NCBI GenBank assembly: GCA_963850195.1
Contig: CAWKKD010000009.1
Coordinates: 248,001 to 312,000, forward strand
Length of the DNA stretch: 64,000 bases
Direction: 5' to 3'
DNA from: Actinoallomurus sp963850195
GTDB taxonomy: Bacteria; Actinomycetota; Actinomycetes; Streptosporangiales; Streptosporangiaceae
Position 1 is the first letter of the stretch. Each line of letters opens with the position of its first letter. Positions 59,431 to 64,000 of the stretch are shown piece by piece. The notes under the pieces are model-generated. The model was given only the letters and a program-made list of their open reading frames with translations. It did not search any database and was not told the DNA's origin. The position numbers were made by a program, and so were the translations under genes.

Positions 59431-60089
59431 TCGCCGCCGAACTTTTTTCGTAGATGAGCCCGGCTGAGCCCTCTCGTGGTGTCCGTGCCCACGGCCTGCC
59501 GCGAGGGCGAGCCGGGACGAGGCTCCTCCAAGGTCAGCAGCGACCAAGCATGCCGCAGGCGGCACCTCACCTCTACCGGCGGCAGCCCCTACCGGCACTC
59601 CTCCTACCGGCACCCGCCGACCGAGACTCGATCGGCCGAACGAGCCGACCCCAGGTTGATCTACGAAGAGCCCTTCCGGTGATGACGGTTGGTCACCTGC
59701 TGCTTACCGATCGGTGCGCAAATGGTTACCGTAGATCTTAAGAGCGTGCTTCGGATATACGTTGATGACAGGGACGAGTCTCTCAATCGACACATCGAGA
59801 AATGCGGGGGTGGTCGATCCGAGTGGCGTAATGGCAGTGCCAATGTTCGGGGGAGTGGCGCGGAAGGCGTCGTTCACCAGCGCCCGGATGAGGGCGTCGG
59901 ATCGGCGCGTTCGGCGTCTATGCCGGTCGGTGCTCGCCTGAGGCCACGTCGCCGACACGTGGTACTCCATCACCGATCGAGCCGCTGATGAGGCGGGGTT
60001 GACGGCCTGCACGACGGGCCGTCCCGGCGTGAGGTCGTCGTAGCGTCGCGGTCCCCGATGGGGACGGGAGACTTTGGAGGTCTGACCGA
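59431..60089. other. long intergenic region without a supported gene
   Basis: About 660 bases. CTACCGGC-type short repeats occur around 59574-59620. Bases 59690-59790 are AT-rich. Two overlapping opposite frames (59689-59988 and 59704-60012) show no family motif or ribosome site, so neither is called. Confidence 0.4.
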
Positions 60090-60173
60090 ATGATCACTTT
60101 ATGTGTATATCTGGCGTGGCGAGCGATCCTCGGATCGCAGAGCTCGTGCCTTATGGCCGAATCATCCGCCTAG
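60090..60173 (+). CDS. possible 27-residue small ORF
   Basis: ATG at 60090 has a strong ribosome site (GGAGG, 9 bases upstream) and encodes about 27 residues (MITLCVYLAWRAILGSQSSC then LMAESSA) ending at TAG. It is in the same frame as the next gene, which has no ribosome site of its own. It may be a leader peptide, or the broken start of the next gene; it contains a TTA codon. Low confidence. Confidence 0.3.
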   Translation: MITLCVYLAWRAILGSQSSCLMAESSA

Positions 60174-60191
60174 GGTCAGATTCTGATTCGA

Positions 60192-60752
60192 ATGAAGACC
60201 GCCAAGGGAAGAAAACGGCCGTCCCTGTCACCTCGATCCTGGAAGTCGATCAAATTGATCAGCGCCAACCCGCTGGTCTCCGGAGTCCTCGCGGCCCTGA
60301 TCGCGCCCGTCATCATCGCCGCGGCCGTTCACATGTGGCGTGCCGTCGAGTCGGGCCCGAAGGATCACAGGTCCTCCGGCGTGCACCCGTCGTCACCGAC
60401 CGACCATGCAGGCCCGCCGGGCTTGCCGTCGCACGAACAGCCGACGAACCCCGCCGGCTCGTCTCCACCGGCCGACGGATTCACCGCGAAGGTCGCCTGG
60501 ACCGACGACGGTGGCCCCACCACCCTCTACGCGTTCGCCGGGCCGAACTCCCACGTGCACAAGGGGCAGTACCTCCTCAATGAGCCCATGACCGTGATGT
60601 GCCAGGCCCCCGGCCGGCCGATCACGGTCGGTACCGGCTACAAGGGCCCGTCACCCACCTCGGCCGTCTGGTATCGGCTGGACCTCGGAACCTGGATGCC
60701 GGCGGTGTACCTCGACGTGAACGATGCCGGGTCGGTCCCCGCATGCACCTGA
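60192..60752 (+). CDS. single-pass membrane protein of unknown function
   Basis: A 186-residue protein with a basic start, one membrane helix (NPLVSGVLAALIAPVIIAAA, about residues 26-45), a Pro/Ser-rich spacer (HPSSPTDHAGPPGLPSHEQP), and a C-terminal extracytoplasmic domain of about 90 residues with two cysteines (TVMCQAPGRP, SVPACT) and VWYRLDLGTWMPAVYLDV. The C-terminal part resembles SH3-like surface domains of actinomycete proteins. No ribosome site precedes ATG 60192; translation may be coupled to the small frame upstream. Function unknown. Confidence 0.55.
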   Translation: MKTAKGRKRPSLSPRSWKSIKLISANPLVSGVLAALIAPVIIAAAVHMWRAVESGPKDHRSSGVHPSSPTDHAGPPGLPSHEQPTNPAGSSPPADGFTAKVAWTDDGGPTTLYAFAGPNSHVHKGQYLLNEPMTVMCQAPGRPITVGTGYKGPSPTSAVWYRLDLGTWMPAVYLDVNDAGSVPACT

Positions 60753-61140
60753 CCCCTCCCGCGCCCACACTGTCTGCCAGCCGGGTCGTGGCACCGTCCT
60801 CATATCGGCACCCGAGCTCATGCGGGGCGGTTCAGGTCGTGGACCGGCGGTCAGGGCGGGGACATGGCGTGATGGGTTGCGTGACGTGGTCATGGCCGAG
60901 TGTCACGTGGCGGGTTGCGGCGTGCCGATCGGCATGACTCGGCGTTGTATATAACACATATTTAGTTGACAAAATAGGAAAAGCTCCAGAGCCTTGAGCA
61001 GTGAGCTCTGACGTATGTCTGACAGCGCGTCTACACGTGGATCTCTGCCTGCAGGCGAGCGCGCTGTGTGCGCCTTCCCCGCCCCTCCGTTGAGGGCAAC
61101 GCCCGAAGGATCTTCCCCGTCCGGCTTGAAGAGGGTTGGC
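60753..61140. other. intergenic region with AT-rich promoter-like patch
   Basis: No supported gene. Around 60945-60985 the sequence becomes strikingly AT-rich (TTGTATATAACACATATTT followed by TTGACA at 60966-60971), which probably carries promoter elements of the downstream regulator, though no clear -10 box is found at the right spacing. Confidence 0.4.
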
Positions 61141-61680
61141 ATGACACGGCATCAGATCTCCAACGTTGTCGATCTTGAGGGTCGAGTCCGCAGCGGCTCC
61201 CGGTACGGCGTCGACGAACTGGGGCAGGGCACGACGATCGTGGACCTCCTACCGTCCGATGGCAGGCTTCTGCAGATCATTCCGCTTCCCGAGACCGGCA
61301 AGGCCATGATGATCGTGGCCCACGTGGTCCCCGCGGAGGTCGTCGAGACCGCGAGGGCGGGCACGGCACCTCCCGACGGGCGTGCGGGCGTTCTGCGGCT
61401 CGACCGGGACTCCCGCCGCGTGTGGGCGGACGGCCGCGAGGTGCGGCTGACGTTCCAGGAGTTCGAGCTGCTCGGGTACCTCGCAGCACACCCCTGGACG
61501 GTCTTCAGCCGCGACGAGCTGATGAACGCCCTGTGGTCCGATGGCGAGGCCACCATCAGGACCGTGGACGTGCACGTCCACCGGCTCCGCCGCAAACTCG
61601 GCAGCCACGGAGACCGGCTCGCCACGGTACGGCGCGTCGGCTACGTCTACCGGCCACCTGGCGACCGCCCGGTCGTCTGA
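61141..61680 (+). CDS. OmpR/PhoB-type winged-helix regulator without receiver domain
   Basis: A 179-residue protein with a C-terminal OmpR-type winged helix (DSRRVWADGREVRLTFQEFE, then LMNALWSDGEATIRTVDVHV, HRLRRKLGSHGDRLATVRRV). There is no response-regulator receiver; the N-terminal 80 residues (GRVRSGSRYGVDELGQGTTI...AHVVPAEVVETA) are of unknown fold. The start ATG 61141 has GAGGG upstream; an earlier ATG at 61015 is less likely. A DNA-binding regulator not controlled by classical phosphorylation. Confidence 0.8.
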   Translation: MTRHQISNVVDLEGRVRSGSRYGVDELGQGTTIVDLLPSDGRLLQIIPLPETGKAMMIVAHVVPAEVVETARAGTAPPDGRAGVLRLDRDSRRVWADGREVRLTFQEFELLGYLAAHPWTVFSRDELMNALWSDGEATIRTVDVHVHRLRRKLGSHGDRLATVRRVGYVYRPPGDRPVV

Positions 61681-62055
61681 CCCCGCCGGCCCGCTCCCGC
61701 CGCTCCGAGCCCGGCGGCTCACGCCCGCTGGCTCAATCCTGTCGGTCCAAGCCGGATGGTCTAAGCCCGCCGATTCGAGCCCGGCAGTCCAAGCCTGCCG
61801 GCCTAAGCCTGCTGGTTCGAGCGGGACGGCTGCCCTCTGGGTGGACGTCCGCTGCCATCAGGTGAAGGCAGGGATCGGGCTTGCGCAGGCCGGTGGTCGG
61901 GGCTGGGTGCTTCCTCCTTCGCTGGATGCGGTCGTGCGCGGCTGTCTTGGGACGGTGGCGGGTCGGCGGCGGGTCCACGTCGGGTTGGCGGGGGCCGTGG
62001 GAGCGGCCGCGCCCGGCGGGTGAGGGAGCCGGCGGGCGCGGCCGCCTTCTTTCGG
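61681..62055. other. intergenic region dominated by a tandem repeat
   Basis: No gene supported. The left part holds the 14-base tandem repeat array described separately; the rest, up to the GT2 gene end, is G/C-rich with GGCGGG runs and no recognisable features. Confidence 0.5.
61708..61833. repeat. degenerate 14-bp tandem repeat, nine units
   Basis: Nine consecutive 14-base units such as AGCCCGGCGGCTCA, AGCCCGCCGATTCG, AGCCCGGCAGTCCA and AGCCTGCCGGCCTA, varying at a few positions but keeping register. It lies 28 bases after the OmpR-type regulator gene. The unit length is not a multiple of three, so it does not encode a peptide repeat. Confidence 0.75.
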
Positions 62056-63123
62056 TTAGGCGGGGGTTGGGGTGCAGGCTCGGCCCTTTTCGTAGACGAC
62101 CAGGCCTTCGGAGAGGCGGAGTGGGACGAGGATCAGTTCCACGATGAGGGCCTTCCAGGCGTAGTAGAGGTTGACGGCCTTCGTGAGGTAGACGAAGGGG
62201 ACGTTCGCCAGTACGCGGCGGACGGGGAGGTGTCTTCGGCGGGCGGCGTAGATCAGTGGGGGTGCGGTGAAGAGCAGCTCCGAGCCGAGCCAGAACGCCA
62301 GGGTGGGGATCACCGGCCGGTGCAGGCCGAGGGTGAAGAGGAATGGCGTCGCCCACCACAAGGGTGCGGTGAAGATCTCCAGGAGCGCCAGCAGGATCCA
62401 GACGGCGAGCATGGGTTTGCGGGCGATCATTGGGCCGAGGTGGAGGCGGACGTTCTGGAAGAAGCCCGCCATCCAGCGCCACACCTGCTTGCGCAGGTAG
62501 GTCAGGGTCTCGGGGTCGGCGGCCCAGGCGACGGCGTCGCCGACGTAGACCGCGCGGTGGCCGGCGATCTGCATCGACCAGGTGAAGTCCATGTCCTCGA
62601 CGATGGTGCGTTCGGGGAAGCCGCCGAAGGTGACGAGCGGCTCGCGGCGGAAGGCCGAGCAGCAGCCGGAGCAGACGACCGGGCTGTTCGCGCGGTTTTG
62701 GATGGGCCGGTGCCAGTGGAAGCCGAAGAGGTATTCGATGGAACGGCCGCGCTCCCAGATGGTGCGGGTGAACCGGGTCTGGACGTTGCCGGCGGCCACC
62801 ACCACGTCGGGGTCGTCGAACGCCGCCGTGATCCGTTCGACATAGTCACGGGCCAGGACGGTGTCCGCGTCGACGGTGAGCACGATGTCGGTGTCGCAGT
62901 GGGGGAGCGCGTGGTTCTGCGCCCGTGCCTTGCTGCCGAGGTTGCGCGGCGGCCGGAGGACGGTCGCGCCATGCGCCGCCGCGACCTCGCCGGTGAGGTC
63001 CTCGGAGCCGTCGTCGACCACGATGATCTGGTCGGGCGGAACCGTCTGCCGGCGGAGGGACTCCAAGGTCGCGGGAAGCCCGGCCTCCTCGTTGTGCGCC
63101 GGGACGATCACGGTGAGGCTCAA
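62056..63123 (-). CDS. GT2-family membrane glycosyltransferase
   Basis: A 355-residue processive-type glycosyltransferase. The nucleotide-sugar fold starts SLTVIVPAHNEEAGLPATLE with a VVDDGSEDLTGE donor motif and a DVD-type TVDADTVLARDY. The acceptor region contains PERTIVEDMDFTWSM and the RKQVWRWMAGFF (QxxRW-like) motif, followed by three to four membrane helices. Best start is TTG 63123 with GGAGG 6 bases upstream, overlapping the small upstream gene (TTGA). Product may be an exopolysaccharide or glycolipid. Confidence 0.85.
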   Translation of the reverse strand: MSLTVIVPAHNEEAGLPATLESLRRQTVPPDQIIVVDDGSEDLTGEVAAAHGATVLRPPRNLGSKARAQNHALPHCDTDIVLTVDADTVLARDYVERITAAFDDPDVVVAAGNVQTRFTRTIWERGRSIEYLFGFHWHRPIQNRANSPVVCSGCCSAFRREPLVTFGGFPERTIVEDMDFTWSMQIAGHRAVYVGDAVAWAADPETLTYLRKQVWRWMAGFFQNVRLHLGPMIARKPMLAVWILLALLEIFTAPLWWATPFLFTLGLHRPVIPTLAFWLGSELLFTAPPLIYAARRRHLPVRRVLANVPFVYLTKAVNLYYAWKALIVELILVPLRLSEGLVVYEKGRACTPTPA

Positions 63124-63227
63124 TGGTGCCTCCGGAGTTTCGCGAGCGCGTTTCCGGTGAGTACGGCGAGCCCCACGCCGCCGTACACAATCGTGCTGAA
63201 CCCGATGAAGGGCAGACCCCCGTGCAT
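63120..63227 (-). CDS. 35-residue membrane peptide upstream of GT2 gene
   Basis: A small gene of 36 codons. ATG 63227 has AGGGG 6 bases upstream and encodes MHGGLPFIGFSTIVYGGVGL followed by AVLTGNALAKLRRHH: one membrane helix after LPFIGF (an LPxTG-like start) and a basic tail. Its TGA overlaps the TTG start of the GT2 gene by 4 bases, so the two are translationally coupled. Probably a membrane subunit or anchor for the glycosyltransferase; no named family is recognised. Confidence 0.65.
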   Translation of the reverse strand: MHGGLPFIGFSTIVYGGVGLAVLTGNALAKLRRHH

Positions 63228-63388
63228 TTCGACCCCTTTCTGGAGGGATGGCAGAACCCGTCTGCCCACGAAGGGCCGGACGGGTCTTCCGCCGGTCATG
63301 CCGAAATGATGCGGGCCCGCTCACCACTGCGTCCATGCCACCGAACACCTGTGGATGACCAGCGGGAACAGTCGACCTTTTTGCCGCG

Positions 63389-63823
63389 TTATCCGACTGA
63401 ATCTGCCGTACGGCGGCGCAGCAATCCGTCGATGCTGAACCGTCCGGCGCCTACGGCACCAAGGGCCAGGGCCGCCGCGCCGAGCGTCAGAACCAGCTCG
63501 TAACCGCCCTTGTCCACGAAGACACCCTTGTCGATGTGCACGAAGACGAAGGCGCCCGCCATGTCGAGGAACAGCAGCAGCCCCGCTACGGGCACCAGTA
63601 CGCCGGCGATCAGCAGGACTCCGCCGGCCAGTTCGACGAACGTCGCGTACGGGGCGGAGATCGACGGGGCGGGGACGCCCATGCCCTTGAACGCGTGCTG
63701 GGTGCCGTCGATGCCCCAGGTGTGCAGTTTCTGCCAGCCATGAGCGACAAAGACGACGCCGACCGCCACGCGAGTGAGGAGAAGGACGATATCGACCACG
63801 GATGAGGGGATCCGACGCGACAT
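63389..63823 (-). CDS. DoxX-family membrane protein
   Basis: A 144-residue four-helix DoxX protein (VVDIVLLLTRVAVGVVFVAH, then GWQKLHTWGI; LLFLDMAGAFVFVHIDKGVF). DoxX proteins are membrane parts of redox or thiol-protection systems in actinomycetes. Start ATG 63823 (MSRRIPSS) is chosen because the longer frame is hydrophilic low-complexity. It is divergent from a MarR gene 48 bases away that probably regulates it. Confidence 0.85.
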   Translation of the reverse strand: MSRRIPSSVVDIVLLLTRVAVGVVFVAHGWQKLHTWGIDGTQHAFKGMGVPAPSISAPYATFVELAGGVLLIAGVLVPVAGLLLFLDMAGAFVFVHIDKGVFVDKGGYELVLTLGAAALALGAVGAGRFSIDGLLRRRTADSVG

Positions 63824-63851
63824 GAAGGTGATTCCTCGCGACACGGTAGCA

Positions 63852-63871
63852 ATAACTTGAAAGCTCAACAA
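63852..63871. promoter_or_regulatory. possible MarR operator between DoxX and MarR
   Basis: TTGAAAGCTCAA within the 48-base divergent gap pairs TTGA with TCAA, a MarR-like arrangement. The palindrome is short, so this is tentative. Confidence 0.35.
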
Positions 63872-64000
63872 ATGACTAGACTCGCACCTGTGACCGAGAC
63901 CCGATGGCTCGACACCGACGAGCAGCGCACCTGGCGCTCGTACCTCAACTCGCATCGGCTCCTGCTCGACGCCGTCGACGCACAGCTACGCCGCGACTCC
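63872..64000 (+). CDS. MarR-family regulator (3' end outside window)
   Basis: The first 43 codons of a MarR regulator: after MTRLAPV comes TETRWLDTDEQRTWRSYLNS and HRLLLDAVDAQLRRDS, the typical N-terminal helix of this family. The window ends before the HTH. A GTG at 63890 is an alternative start that removes six residues. It is divergent from the DoxX gene, as in many actinomycete stress-response pairs. Confidence 0.75.
   Translation, partial: MTRLAPVTETRWLDTDEQRTWRSYLNSHRLLLDAVDAQLRRDS

Noticed and set aside
59689..60012. Two opposite overlapping frames of about 100 residues
   Set aside because: They overlap each other on opposite strands without family-like sequence or start signals.

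Overview
The window is high-GC DNA typical of an actinomycete. Supporting signs are mycothiol-type and mycobacterial-type proteins (an Rv1747-like FHA-ABC transporter, a maleylpyruvate-isomerase-fold protein), many GTG/TTG starts, ATGA/GTGA gene overlaps, and actinobacterial families such as DUF5997, ECF41 and ECF42. A Streptosporangiales/Thermomonosporaceae-like host is my inference from general style. No rRNA, complete tRNA, CRISPR array or replication origin was seen.

Layout. 0-14.2 kb is housekeeping and scattered genes: a partial ABC exporter, a TrmH-type RNA methyltransferase, an AlkZ-like protein, an ECF41 sigma factor with its divergent NmrA-type target, a decayed DUF1152 gene, a LysR-effector-domain/DUF5997 pair, an IS3 scrap and a tRNA-Phe 3' half at the end of hrpA, then a CDF metal exporter and PgeF. 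14.3-21.4 kb is a protocatechuate/4-hydroxybenzoate block (pcaIJHGBDC, an IclR regulator, pobA), with matching palindromes in front of pcaI and pobA. 21.4-28.7 kb holds a LysE exporter, a spermidine-synthase-like protein, a glycosyltransferase/epimerase/PhyH/AraC group and a TetR regulator. 29-33.4 kb is a MarR-controlled operon of a 14-TM exporter and three proteins sharing carboxypeptidase-regulatory-like beta-sandwich domains.

33.4-38.3 kb is a decay and insertion zone: truncated monooxygenase and TetR genes, an IS5 scrap, an orphan BlaI regulator, a MITE-like element and an intact IS630 element. 38.3-44.3 kb is a leftward envelope cluster of two GT-C-like membrane proteins, a PAP2-like protein and two paralogous membrane-anchored esterases, one of which has lost its catalytic residues. 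44.6-47.4 kb encodes an FHA-FHA-ABC transporter. 47.5-57.4 kb appears to be a catabolic regulon (aminotransferase, semialdehyde dehydrogenase, ROK protein, amidase, 2-hydroxyacid dehydrogenase, DUF3830, two maleate-isomerase-like proteins, GntR/FCD regulator) whose two divergent promoter regions share one 14-bp palindrome. 57.8-59.4 kb is an ECF42/DGPF pair with a matching promoter. 60-64 kb has small secreted, regulator, GT2, DoxX and MarR genes.

The strongest leads for something undescribed are the GntR/FCD catabolic regulon, the MarR operon with apparently cytoplasmic prealbumin-like domains, and the active/dead esterase pair in the envelope cluster.
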